DNA from: Chloroflexota bacterium
GTDB lineage: Bacteria > Chloroflexota > Anaerolineae > Anaerolineales > UBA11579
Reading direction: 5' to 3'
DNA: 64,000 bases
Assembly (NCBI GenBank): GCA_018662365.1
Contig: JABJGH010000033.1
Span: 1-64,000, forward strand
Both the position numbers and the translations under genes were made by a program. The notes beneath the pieces are model-generated. The model saw nothing but the letters and a program-made list of their open reading frames with translations. It searched no databases and was not told where the DNA came from. Shown here in pieces: positions 10,901 to 20,200 of this stretch. Every line of letters starts with the position of its first letter. Position 1 is the first letter of the stretch.

Positions 10901-11205
10901 ATCCAGGGCAATGCGGAAAAAATGAGGATGATCCCGCTGGCAGGCATAATTGGGAAGCCCGGAAGGGCTTGGGCAGCACCCGCCGGTAAACGAAGGGCTA
11001 GTAAAAACCCTGCTAGGGGTGTGGCTACCAAAAAGGCCAATAATAATTCACGTAATATTTTTTTTCGGGGAGTGTTATATTTCCTGACCGTCCATAAAAA
11101 CCAAAGAATAGCTACCAAGAATGCAAACCAGACCAGCCAACCAATGGTTTCGCTTGGATAGATAAAAAAGCTAATTTCGGTAAATAGGCTCAATAAAAAT
11201 TTCAT
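7933..11205 (-). CDS. Multidomain membrane sensor histidine kinase
   Basis: Sensor kinase of 1090 aa. Order: an N-terminal block of about seven membrane helices (residues 1-235, MASE-like), another helix near 253-275, an extracellular Cache-like region to about 510, a helix, HAMP, GAF (about 595-750), PAS (about 765-860), HisKA and HATPase_c. The phospho-accepting histidine is His876 in STVSHDLRSPL. ATP-binding boxes are DSGIGIAP and GSGLGLTIVKSIAEKHGG. Four kinds of input module in one protein suggest it joins an outside ligand signal with internal signals. No response regulator gene is adjacent, so its partner is unknown. There is no clear ribosome site, but an extended -10 lies 20 bases upstream. 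It precedes rpoC on the same strand without a visible terminator between them. Confidence 0.9.
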   Translation of the reverse strand: MKFLLSLFTEISFFIYPSETIGWLVWFAFLVAILWFLWTVRKYNTPRKKILRELLLAFLVATPLAGFLLALRLPAGAAQALPGFPIMPASGIILIFSALPWMLAGGYFGPLPGAFLATLMGVILGSYGNHSLFTPIIYGFLGAIFSLSLRQRFRTTAFRLLRRPIIAGFLLSLIYAVLFLLTSLFIINGSLPVRLDYVISHLGGDSLAFSIQVLLGGAILEAISIGYPKTRFGEEDLEPSPTESSLEARLFFLMAPMVLILILILMAGDWIIAGKVSRDMIENQMRLTADTAAESIPLVQITGQSLLAQASKDERLLEELEGESFAPVLQEIIRETPFFDQLSLVDANQQSIAGYPENDFENILPSQLERMGIGLALDGIIFQYYTLAPVQSGSSARLSFIVPLSNTEGNINRILIGRTSLDTNPYFVSVQNNLNEMTKLGGHSILLDSQNQILFHTQPERIGQEYLGDIWGEENFFYGTNSNGNRVLEYFKPVDGQSWSVVTSLPAQVAQQAAMDIAIPLLGLLIALILLAYVLLRYSIGSVSRSLQSLVAESTRISEGDLGHSLALKGSDELGNLSQSFEKMRRSLKARLDETNRLLAVSKGAASSLDFDTLVPPILEGALATGASSVRLIFTDGTQFKTNEGNLKRYGSGIKSDAYEDIDEHILELSKKQEKIILKDLSRSDIIHPLGLPLPASLMALALMVDEVFYGTLWVGYHSLHKFGNEEIEYLENVASQAATAAANVSLYTSAIGGRNQIEAIINSSTDPVFVTDNNDKFVLLNPAALELLAVDNKKVLGKSIKKVKAPKILLNLLSTKENEISSSELKFENGRVYNANASTIIFNNHKIGRICILSDVSSFKNSQKLTAEYISTVSHDLRSPLTFILGYASMLEMVGDLNEEQIEYVKKIIYGVESMSDMVTNMLEVERIEEDHGLILEKVSVMDIAKQVVEEMQILALQKQIKLSIETPEANIPEINADKTLLHQALQNLIENGIKYTESGGTVQVSIELKEESILITVKDSGIGIAPIDQQKVFDRFYRVVGFDNNKEKGSGLGLTIVKSIAEKHGGTITVESQLGIGSSFYLSIPINN

Positions 11206-11224
11206 AATTATTGCTTCATGTGAA

Positions 11225-11233
11225 ATTATAGCA
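11225..11233 (-). promoter_or_regulatory. Extended -10 promoter element of the sensor kinase
   Basis: TGCTATAAT on the minus strand: the TGn extension followed by a consensus -10. Transcription would start about 13 nt before the ATG at 11205, leaving little room for a ribosome site. I see no good -35. Confidence 0.6.
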
Positions 11234-11330
11234 TCAGCTGTTTAGATGAACATGGATATGCCCATGGGAATTAAATTAACCCTGCCGAGCTAGCATTTTA
11301 TGCAATCGATAATTAATTGGAGGAAGAATC

Positions 11331-12014
11331 TTAGAGTTTATCGGAATAATATCCGCGATATTTTTCAGGGAGCATAAGCGCAATTCTTATCATAATTTCA
11401 TCGGCATTCTTTTGGCGAGTTTCTCTTTTTTCCTTGCCTTTACCCTTGATTGGTGGAAGGCTAAAAACTTCGCCCACTTGAAATTTTATTTCTGGTCGTT
11501 TACCCCTAAATGCGTCTCGTACGATTCCTTTATACGTACCGCTAACAGCAACGGGGATGATGGGGACATCCATTCGTTCGATCAAGAAAGCCACACCAGC
11601 GTGTGCTTGGCGTAATTTTGGCACTGGGGATTGCCCCCCCTCGGGAGAAATGGCGATGGACTGGCCTGCTTTTAGCTGGGCGGTCATTACATCAAATACC
11701 TGACGGTCGTACTCTCCCCTTTTTACCGGGGTGGCTCCATAGAGCTTAACCATTTGACCTTGACCGGGCCGATCCCAAACATCATGCCCCGACAGTCCTT
11801 CGGGTTGTGTGGGCCAAAATGCCAAAACTAAAGGGGGTTCGAGCAAGGAGGTATGGTTGTAAGCAATAATATAGGGACCGGACTCAGGTATATTATCAAA
11901 ACCTTCAAAATCTATTTTCAAAAGAATTCGCAGGAGAGTACCAAAAAAACCTCTCATTAGCGCTCTTTGCAATTTCAGTCTTAAGGGCACATCGTATTTT
12001 CCATCGACGAGCAT
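11331..12014 (-). CDS. plsC: 1-acyl-glycerol-3-phosphate acyltransferase-like protein
   Basis: PlsC-family acyltransferase of 227 aa that would add the second acyl chain to lysophosphatidic acid in phospholipid synthesis at the membrane. Motif I reads NHTSLLEP, that is His54-x4-Glu59 where the family has His-x4-Asp. Motif III reads SPEGGQSP in place of FPEGTRS. The start was set at 12014, one base after the cmk stop, with GGGAG/AAGGG upstream. Coupling to cmk is therefore likely, and a plsC-cmk pair is a common arrangement. A longer frame reaching 12092 lies inside cmk and was not used. The changed catalytic acid may alter activity or substrate. Confidence 0.85.
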   Translation of the reverse strand: MLVDGKYDVPLRLKLQRALMRGFFGTLLRILLKIDFEGFDNIPESGPYIIAYNHTSLLEPPLVLAFWPTQPEGLSGHDVWDRPGQGQMVKLYGATPVKRGEYDRQVFDVMTAQLKAGQSIAISPEGGQSPVPKLRQAHAGVAFLIERMDVPIIPVAVSGTYKGIVRDAFRGKRPEIKFQVGEVFSLPPIKGKGKEKRETRQKNADEIMIRIALMLPEKYRGYYSDKL

Positions 12015-12015
12015 T

Positions 12016-12708
12016 TTAACCCTTGCTCCCGATGAGCTTTTCCTCAACCAAAGCTTTGATCTCTTGATAAACCTGATCGATATTTTTCCCATCTGAATTT
12101 ACTAAAATCGCATCTTCAGCTTGCATTAAGGGGGCAACATCTCTTTCGGAATCAATTTGATCGCGTTTTTTGACAACGGCTAAAACAGATTCGTAGCTGA
12201 CCTCTTCTTCTCTAGCTAGACATTCCTCATATCTGCGGCGAGCGCGCTCTTCTGCGGAGGCATCCAGATAAATTTTTAGTGCGGCTTCGGGCATGACGAC
12301 GGTGCCAATATCCCGTCCGACCATGATGATCCTGCCGCGTTGTCCGATGCGGCGTTGTTGTTTTGTGAGCGCGGCGCGCACTCCTGGGTATGCCGCAACA
12401 ATGGACACATTCTCGTCAACCTCTGGCTGACGGACCGCCCAGGTGTGATCGACACCCTCTAAGAGGATATCATTTGTGCGCCCATCCTCGATCGATGGCG
12501 GGGCAACATCGATTTCCATTTGTTCTGCCAATTGGCTGACAGATTCTTCATCCATTATGGGAATATTCTCAAGCAAGGCCCCAAGGGTGACGGCACGGTA
12601 CATGATCCCGGTGTCAAAAAACAACAGACCAAAATGATCTGCTAATAATTTGGCGATCGTCGATTTTCCCGAGGCTGCCGGTCCATCCATGGCGATGGTT
12701 TCTAACAT
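12016..12708 (-). CDS. cmk: Cytidylate kinase
   Basis: Cytosolic CMP/dCMP kinase of 230 aa that makes CDP for nucleic acid and phospholipid synthesis. The P-loop GPAASGKST is at residues 9-17. It has the typical FFDTGIMYRAVT substrate segment, GRDIGTVVMPEA, and the lid with DASAEERARRRYEE. GGAG lies 8-9 bases before the ATG. It is the first gene of a two-gene unit with plsC. The 127 bases upstream to the next gene (12709-12835) show no clear feature. Confidence 0.96.
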   Translation of the reverse strand: MLETIAMDGPAASGKSTIAKLLADHFGLLFFDTGIMYRAVTLGALLENIPIMDEESVSQLAEQMEIDVAPPSIEDGRTNDILLEGVDHTWAVRQPEVDENVSIVAAYPGVRAALTKQQRRIGQRGRIIMVGRDIGTVVMPEAALKIYLDASAEERARRRYEECLAREEEVSYESVLAVVKKRDQIDSERDVAPLMQAEDAILVNSDGKNIDQVYQEIKALVEEKLIGSKG

Positions 12709-12835
12709 TGATATCTACTCCAAGAATTGGTGTCTATTACAAAACAAGAAGCTTTTTTTGATGGGTTCATTTTATCAAATCAAATCCTATTTGAGTATTA
12801 AAAACTTAACTCGATCAATCTTTCCCCAAAACATA

Positions 12836-14635
12836 TTAGGGTTGGCTCTCTAATGGAAAAGGATCTATAAGTGGGTTCTCGGTTTCGGGTACAGTAGAAT
12901 CAGGGAATAATTCAGTGGTGACCCATACAATGACCATTTCTGGTGTAGATAGGGTATTTCTAAAAGCGAGCCAATTGGGGAAATTTGGGGGAAGAAGCTG
13001 ATTCTCCCAGGATTTTTGTTGGGCAAGCATAAAACTTTGGCCGCGGTAGGAACTATTTAAATTGGGGTCGCCGCTATGGTCTGGTGTTATCACTACCGAT
13101 GGAAATTCGTCATAGGATATTTCTTTTGCATATTGATAATTTGGGAAATTTCTAAATGTCCAGGCAAGGGAATTTGAATCCACTTGAGAATAGACATCAA
13201 TGTCTTGATCGCTACCAAAATTTGCTATCGATAGACTTTCTACGGTTTGATAAATTAAATCAGGGTACCCAGAGGAAGTCCCCGGTCCCCATAATTCATT
13301 AACTTGACGGCTGCGCATATAATTCGCGTTCCAGGTAGAACCTGCAACAAAAATGAGGAGGAAGGATAATACCCCCCATCCATATCCTGTCCAAACATCT
13401 TTTGAATTCCACCATAAGCCACCTAGGAGAGTGAGCAAAACGGTCAATAGTGGCAAAAGGATAAGTGTGCCAATTCTGGCGAAATAGGATTTGGTTGCAA
13501 AATCAAACTGATTAATTTGGTTAAATTGCCCTTTGCTCAGAGCGGTGAGCATATCTCCCCACATCGGAGGCTGGCTCAAAGCACTCAAATTAATAAAGAG
13601 TAGCCAGACAAATACAAATAACAACAAAATGACCAAAGCGGTGGCAAGGATGACTGTCCAATTTAGGATCGGTTTGCGCTTGATGAATTCTGATAGGCCG
13701 ATCGAAGCGATACACCATAAGGGGATGATGATCCATACAAGGTCGCCGACTTGTCGGGCTGGGTAGACGATCATCCAAAGAAAACCGATCACGAGCATTG
13801 GGAGACTGGATTTTATAAGGGCATTGTTCGATCTCTGAGCAAATCGGAAACCATAAATTGTAAAAATAATGGCAAGTGGTTGGTATGTGAGCAAGGCAAG
13901 AATCTGACGCCCGAAACCTATTTGGCTTGGATTGGTGAACCCTTGTAAGAATGCTGTGATGGAGGACCCAAAAGCGGAGATTCCAGAGGGGGTGCGGAAT
14001 AGATTTGTTGCTACTAAAACAAAAGTTATCCCTGCGGAAAGGCCTACTCTTTGAAGTTCTGTTTTTGAGATCAGCATCTCGTTTTTCTGGATGATCACAT
14101 AAAAGACAATACTTAACCCTATGATTAGCAAACCGATTATTGCTATGGGTCCTGAGAGGAGATAGAGACCGAGAAATGCCCCTGCTAGTTCGAATTTTTT
14201 CTTTATTGCGAAAGATATTGCCAAAACGAAAAAGCTAATGGCAAAGATGGGGCCACCCGCAATGCGAGATAATGACACCAACCCCGGATCAAAGGCGAGC
14301 GCAAATGCGAAGATTAGGGCAGCAGAACGGCCAATTTTATCGCGTAGGGTGAAGGGGAAATAAAGAATGGCAGTGCCAGCTAACGCGGGCAAGAGCCGGG
14401 CAAGAAAATCAGAACTACCAAATAAATTAAAAAGAAAACCAGTCAAAAATATGTAGGCAGGTTGGGGGCCAAGGGTGGTCGCTTGATCTATAGTGACCTG
14501 AAAAGCTTGTAAGGCCCAGTTTGCTTCAAATTCGGTTAGGGGAATTGCCCCCAGATCAAATAGCCTGAATATTAGCGCAAAAGCAAAGGAGGTCAGATAT
14601 AAAAATTTTTCGTTATTCATTTTATTTAGGGTCAT
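12836..14635 (-). CDS. GT39-like polytopic membrane glycosyltransferase
   Basis: Integral membrane protein of 599 aa with about 12 hydrophobic segments and a C-terminal outside domain of about 130 residues. The N-terminus fits the ArnT/PMT (GT-C, GT39) fold: RLFDLGAIPLTEFEANWALQAFQ places an acidic residue in the first outer loop, where these enzymes bind the polyprenyl-phosphate sugar. Such enzymes transfer a sugar from a lipid carrier to a protein, lipid or glycan outside the membrane. The acceptor cannot be read from the sequence. AGGAT lies upstream of the ATG. It is the last gene of a run of four large membrane proteins on the minus strand, 47 bases after the DUF2298 gene. Confidence 0.75.
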   Translation of the reverse strand: MTLNKMNNEKFLYLTSFAFALIFRLFDLGAIPLTEFEANWALQAFQVTIDQATTLGPQPAYIFLTGFLFNLFGSSDFLARLLPALAGTAILYFPFTLRDKIGRSAALIFAFALAFDPGLVSLSRIAGGPIFAISFFVLAISFAIKKKFELAGAFLGLYLLSGPIAIIGLLIIGLSIVFYVIIQKNEMLISKTELQRVGLSAGITFVLVATNLFRTPSGISAFGSSITAFLQGFTNPSQIGFGRQILALLTYQPLAIIFTIYGFRFAQRSNNALIKSSLPMLVIGFLWMIVYPARQVGDLVWIIIPLWCIASIGLSEFIKRKPILNWTVILATALVILLLFVFVWLLFINLSALSQPPMWGDMLTALSKGQFNQINQFDFATKSYFARIGTLILLPLLTVLLTLLGGLWWNSKDVWTGYGWGVLSFLLIFVAGSTWNANYMRSRQVNELWGPGTSSGYPDLIYQTVESLSIANFGSDQDIDVYSQVDSNSLAWTFRNFPNYQYAKEISYDEFPSVVITPDHSGDPNLNSSYRGQSFMLAQQKSWENQLLPPNFPNWLAFRNTLSTPEMVIVWVTTELFPDSTVPETENPLIDPFPLESQP

Positions 14636-14682
14636 AAACCTTTATCCTAAATCGCAGAGTTTTCATTTTCTAAAAAAGTATT

Positions 14683-17235
14683 CTACTTTGCGGGCTCCCA
14701 AAAAGGAACTTCATAAATAGACACATTTCCTTCCTGGAAAACCAAGGTTAAATATTGCTGAAACTTTCCTTGATTAAGGTCATAATTGTTGCGCTCCAAA
14801 AGGCCAATATAAATGTATCGCACATTATATGCTTTTAACAAACTTTCTGTTTCATTCCAACTTGTAGAGGCGTAGATCTTTTTGATATCCTCTGCTCGGC
14901 TGCCGACTTCTTCGTAGCCCCCCCGCCACTGACCTTCATGACCCGCCCATCCTAATACAGCAGGAATGCCGGTATGGACGGAGATACGCGCATAAGTAGA
15001 GTACTGCCCCCCAACCGCTTCAACTAGAGGTCCGGGAGAGGCAGTGTTTAGCCAATTTACTGCAGAACGATCTTCAGAATTCAAATACCAAGGGTGCAAT
15101 GTACCGTCCAATTCCAATTGAGGGTCTTCGCGTTGATTGAAAGCATTAAGACGGGTTTGCCATCCGGTATTCGGATAGGACAAGCCAATATAGAGTACTG
15201 CCACAAAAAGAGGAAGATATAGAATCGGCCAGAGAGGTTTTTTGAATTTGGTGAGGAGAATTGCGCTTCCATATGCTGCCGCAATTGCCCATAACAGCCA
15301 GGCCTGGTAATAAAATTTGAATATCGTATTCATGCGGGTGCCAAAATTATCTCGTAAGTAGATGAATTCAGGGACAAGCACCAATAACCCGCCTAAAAGG
15401 ATCAGAAGCGTTACGAAACCAAATTGCGATTTATTGCTAACTTGTTCGGGGGCCAATTGCTTACGCGGCCAAATAATCCCTAAACTTAGGGCGATCAATG
15501 CAGTGAGAGTGACCCAACCCCCGGGAGAATTAATTCGTCGGGCGAAACCTTCAGAAAGCAGATCGTTGAGGGTGACGTTTGCGCCAAATTGGGAGAGGAA
15601 AAGATTACCGGCATCTGAGGCCAAGGGGTTGAGGAAACCCAGACCTGGAATTATGGCGGTGACACCAAAGACCAAGAGCAGGGATATCAACAGGAACATC
15701 AAGGTGGTGGCCATTGCGGCAATAATCCCTTTCCACCAATTTGATTCTTTTCGTTCAAATAAGGCATAAATTGAGAACATGAAAATTGGGATAAATAATG
15801 TGACAAACATCGTCCAGAGCTGCCAACCGCGGGTGGGGTTGACCACATTGGGCAGGATACCTCCGGCCTGGGAGGAGAAACTGAGAAAAAATGGAAGGTA
15901 GATGATGACCGCAGAGACACCTAGCGAAATCCCCAAAAGTAAAAATTCCAAAAACCTGGACCACTGCCAGTCTTTTGCGTTTCCCTGTTTCAGGAGATAG
16001 GCCAGGGCAAATAGACCGACATAAATTGGAAAATCCCACATATTGAGGAAGGCTAATCCTCCAAAAACAAAAGCAGCTACCCAAAAAGTTGTCTTGGAAA
16101 ATTCATATTCAATCGAAAATATTTTGAACTTCTTTTTGGGTTCTAATAGATACAAATTCAAAGCAAGCCCCATAGCCAAGAAGGTGAAGGGCATGATCAA
16201 GACATGGGGGTGCAGGTCTGCCAACCAAAACGAAAAGAAGGGAAACTCATCGATATTTTCTCGATCTATGACTGCGTTACCTTGATAATAAACCAGGCCG
16301 TCGGGCACCTCATCAGGATTTACATCGAATTCCCTTGGATAACTATAATCTCTAATCACTCGCGAGGCGCGCCACCACCACCAATGTCGGGGGGTGCCGT
16401 CTGCATCAATGACGGGCGGATTTTCCAAGTCATGGATATCGAGGGTATCCTGCCAAAATTCGGAAACCAAAACGCCATTCTCATCGGGTTCCCAAAGGAA
16501 TCCCTGTTGGTGGATTCTTTCCAGGAATCCTTCGGCATTGCTGATGATCAATACGAATAAGGGGGCTAATAAGGCTAAGAATATTCTTGCTCGGGATTTC
16601 TTTAATTCTTCTGAGATTGAGAGTAGGTTATAGACGATACCGTAAGACCCAATTGCGGCCATGGCAAAAACCATCGAGATGCCCAAATTAAAGGCTACAC
16701 CAGATACCACGCCAGTGACTTGGGTGATCAGGGCAACCATGACATATCCAAAATAATAGTAGGAGATGGCGTACCCTGAAAGCCAGGGATCGTTGGGGGG
16801 CATGCTGGGGGAACGTAAAAGGGAGTTGATGAATGCCAGTTCCATGGGTTTTTCGGTGGCATGAATTTCTGGGTTGAGGGCACGGAACCAAGCGAAACCG
16901 AAAAAGGCAAGAGCAAATAGTATCTCAACAACCAATATCATGCGCCAATTATCTTTGACCCAATGAATGATCTCAAGATTGGGAAATTTTTTCCAAACCC
17001 AGTAGACCAATGCTAGGAGGATGAGGAACGCAAAGAGGATTCCACCTAGATCATTTTGCAAGATTCCTAGGGAGCCTAATAACCAAAAGACAAAGGTCCA
17101 AAGCATCAGACCAAAAGCTCTGCTAAACGCATAACCACGGTCTTTTATTGCCGGGAGGAGATAGTAGACCAGTGGAAAACTAATCCATCCTAAAGCGGTA
17201 AGAAGTAAATACCAAAGAAAAGTGGGGGCAAACAT
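14683..17235 (-). CDS. DUF2298 (YYY motif) membrane protein
   Basis: Membrane protein of 850 aa with about 18 hydrophobic segments. The defining triple tyrosine is at residues 159-161 (GYAISYYYFGYV), after PMELAFINSLLRS and PPNDPWLSGY, exactly as in the DUF2298 / Chlor_Arch_YYY family. A conserved DLHPHVLIMPF stretch lies in the middle and GTRMNTIFKFYYQAW toward the end. The family resembles GT-C glycosyltransferases; its biochemical role is not settled to my knowledge. The ATG follows the TAG of the upstream fusion gene with no gap, so translation is almost surely coupled and the two proteins may act together. Confidence 0.9.
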   Translation of the reverse strand: MFAPTFLWYLLLTALGWISFPLVYYLLPAIKDRGYAFSRAFGLMLWTFVFWLLGSLGILQNDLGGILFAFLILLALVYWVWKKFPNLEIIHWVKDNWRMILVVEILFALAFFGFAWFRALNPEIHATEKPMELAFINSLLRSPSMPPNDPWLSGYAISYYYFGYVMVALITQVTGVVSGVAFNLGISMVFAMAAIGSYGIVYNLLSISEELKKSRARIFLALLAPLFVLIISNAEGFLERIHQQGFLWEPDENGVLVSEFWQDTLDIHDLENPPVIDADGTPRHWWWWRASRVIRDYSYPREFDVNPDEVPDGLVYYQGNAVIDRENIDEFPFFSFWLADLHPHVLIMPFTFLAMGLALNLYLLEPKKKFKIFSIEYEFSKTTFWVAAFVFGGLAFLNMWDFPIYVGLFALAYLLKQGNAKDWQWSRFLEFLLLGISLGVSAVIIYLPFFLSFSSQAGGILPNVVNPTRGWQLWTMFVTLFIPIFMFSIYALFERKESNWWKGIIAAMATTLMFLLISLLLVFGVTAIIPGLGFLNPLASDAGNLFLSQFGANVTLNDLLSEGFARRINSPGGWVTLTALIALSLGIIWPRKQLAPEQVSNKSQFGFVTLLILLGGLLVLVPEFIYLRDNFGTRMNTIFKFYYQAWLLWAIAAAYGSAILLTKFKKPLWPILYLPLFVAVLYIGLSYPNTGWQTRLNAFNQREDPQLELDGTLHPWYLNSEDRSAVNWLNTASPGPLVEAVGGQYSTYARISVHTGIPAVLGWAGHEGQWRGGYEEVGSRAEDIKKIYASTSWNETESLLKAYNVRYIYIGLLERNNYDLNQGKFQQYLTLVFQEGNVSIYEVPFWEPAK

Positions 17236-20200
17236 CTAATCTCTCACTTTATAGATCACGGTGTCCTCATCTAGGTAGACCGCATCCCATAATCTGCCGT
17301 TGAGTTCTTCAAATTTATTGAGGCCAGCACCGGGATAATAGGCGGTTTCGAGCTGACCAAGAACAATATAACTGACATCAAATTTATCTATAAAGGCCAT
17401 CGCACTCGTTGGATCTTCAGTCTGATAGAAGGCTGCCACCTCTTGGAGTCGGTCTTGAACTGCATAAGGCGTTCCAGCAGCCCGCTGTTGGATCTGATGC
17501 CATTCCCAGCCCAGGACTGTGGGAAGGCCAGTGTAAATGGAAATTCTTGATCCCCAACGGTAAATCGGGGCGACCCCTTCGACGATCACGGGGGTCCCCT
17601 CAATATTCTGCTGAAGCCATTGAATGGCACGGTAATCTTGAGCGAGGTTAAACACCGCCCCTTGATCTGAATATGTAGAATATTCCATATAGGCCATACC
17701 GTCCAGTGAGCGGGAGACTTCGGGAGTAAACCGATCTCGTATCTTTGCTGCGGTGGCGGTAAAGGGGTATAAAAATCCTAAAAACAATATGAAAGCCAGT
17801 GCTGTTTGCCAAAAGAATCTGGGGATGGATTTCCACTCTTTGATCTCGTCTAATATCCAGCCCAGCGCGGCGGCGGAAATTGTGCCAAAGATGACCCACA
17901 CTTGGAGATAGAATTTGAAGACGGTGTTCATACGGCCAATATCGCCAACCAAGACGATAGTTTCCACCATCAGGGTGAGAAAGAAACTGGTGCCGATCAG
18001 AAAATAGACCGCTTTTTTATTTTCGCTTAGTTTGGGGCGCAATAGCATTACTGCAGACCATAATGCCAGGGGTAAGGCGATCCAATAGACTCTAATCTCA
18101 TATTTGATATGCATGATTGCCATGGTGATGAATAGCGCAAGGATCACCAAAATAATTAACAGGGTAAAGGGTTCTAATTTTCGCAGGGAGGAAACGGGCG
18201 TATTTGCCATCCATTGGCGGGTTTCCCAAACCAGGAATGTGATCAAAATAAATAGGAAGATGCCCCAATGGACCCAATAGGAATTGGAGGGGGTTTGCGA
18301 TCCGGTCCATTCATCTATGCTTCCATAGGCCTGGACATAAGACTCGGAGAAGGGGAGATAGAGCATAAAAGTAAATGCAACTAATATCAGAACCGACAGC
18401 GCAATCCAAAGCCCTTTTTGAAGATCAGCAGGAAGTGGTTTTTTCCAAGGCCATTTTTGGGGATCGCTATATTTCCAACCAGCGTAGATCAGTGCAACGA
18501 CCCCTAATGCCAAATAGGTGGGCAGGTCCCAAGTGTTGGTGGGACGTAATGCACCGATGGCAAGACCCCCCAGGAATAGACCACCAAGGACTCGCCCAGA
18601 CAATAATTTTTGGTTCTTTAGACTGCCAAAGAATACCGAGAGTACCCAGGCTAGGGCCAAAACGGTGATCGGGAGAGCGATCATATGGGCATGTAAATCG
18701 GCATATATAAAAGTAAACCAGGGGAATTCTGTGATTGGAACATCCGTGGGTACTTCTATGGCCCTGCTCGGATCCCAATACCAATTGCCGATGCCATAGG
18801 GAAGGCTTTGACCGCCGACCACCTGGAAGAATCCTTTTACCGCCCAACTCCATTTGGTTAATAGAATCGCGGCAGGGTCATACAGTCCTTCAGCACCGAC
18901 GCGCTGATAACCGCGGAAGATCAACTTGAGCGTGCCCAGATTGCCGATCACGGCAGTCCCTAAGGCTCCGGCAATTCCGACGGTTAAGGCGCGACCACTA
19001 TAAAGAAAATCTTTAACCTTTTCTTTATTAGCCAAATACAGATTCCAGCTAATGGAAAAAGCGCCCATAGCAAGCATCGCAAATAAAGTTGGAATGATGA
19101 GGTTATAGGCGATTGCGGGGACGATGCCCAGTAATTTGACCAATGAACCGACATAGACAAAGCCAAAATAATAATAATTGATGTATCCGCCGGCAAACCA
19201 AGGATCATAGGGGGGGAAGGAAGCAGATTTTAAGACGGCATTGAAATAGGCAAAATCCATGGGCTTCTCGCCACCTTTAGAAGGATGCCATAGATCACTG
19301 TTTCCAAGACGGACAAATAAGGAGAAGAGGAAAAAAGCCAAGAAGAGCATTTCAATAGTGAGGAAATATGCCCAACGGTCTTTCATTTCTTGGCGGAGTT
19401 CTACTCGCTGTAAATATGCGAGCCAAACACCGACCAACAGGATTAATAAATAAACCGTTCCGATGAGCATACGGTTGTAGCCAAGACCGATCGATCCACC
19501 TAGCCAGCTAAAATAAGCGAGGAATAATAATCCGGCAATTCGAATGAGGGGGTATCCACGATCTGCGAGGGCGGGCATTAAATAACGAATGATTGGATAG
19601 GTTGCCAAACCGAGGATCATGACTGCCAAGTACCAAATGATCACTGTTAACACTTGGGAACGATTGACCAAGGAATCGATATCAAATAATTCAGACCAGG
19701 TGCCATTTTCTTGCTGCTGCTGAAAGACGTCTTCAGCCAATAATAAATCGGGGGGAGGCCCCTCATATGCCGAGGCTTGTTTGGGGGTTAAGCGAACCAT
19801 ATTACTTAGATCTACCGCCGAAAGAATTTCGGTGACAGTCTGGTGATCATAGTCTGCAGTTTTCTTAAAAATAAATGTTTTTGTATGGTCGTATACCGTA
19901 AAAGCTTCTTCTGAAAATTGGTCGTTGATCTCAAAACCAAAAAGGGTTGGATTGGTCACTTCGATCTTGATCAATTCAAAACCGAGTTTTTCGGTGTAGG
20001 TGTCCAGATCGGCGACGGTGTAGCAGTACTCAACGGTTTGCGATTGAGGGCAGCCGATCAATTGACGGTAATATTCGGTGACCAGGGGATAACGTTCGGG
20101 GATACGTGTAGTGCTGGCGTACTGCCGGCTGGAAGAGATGGGGATATATTCAGCTTGGTCGAGAATGTTTAAGAATCTCTCAAGCTTTTGAGGCGTATCG

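Noticed and set aside
12014-12092. Longer N-terminus for plsC
   Set aside because: The extra 26 codons overlap cmk and lack a ribosome site; the ATG one base after the cmk stop fits better.
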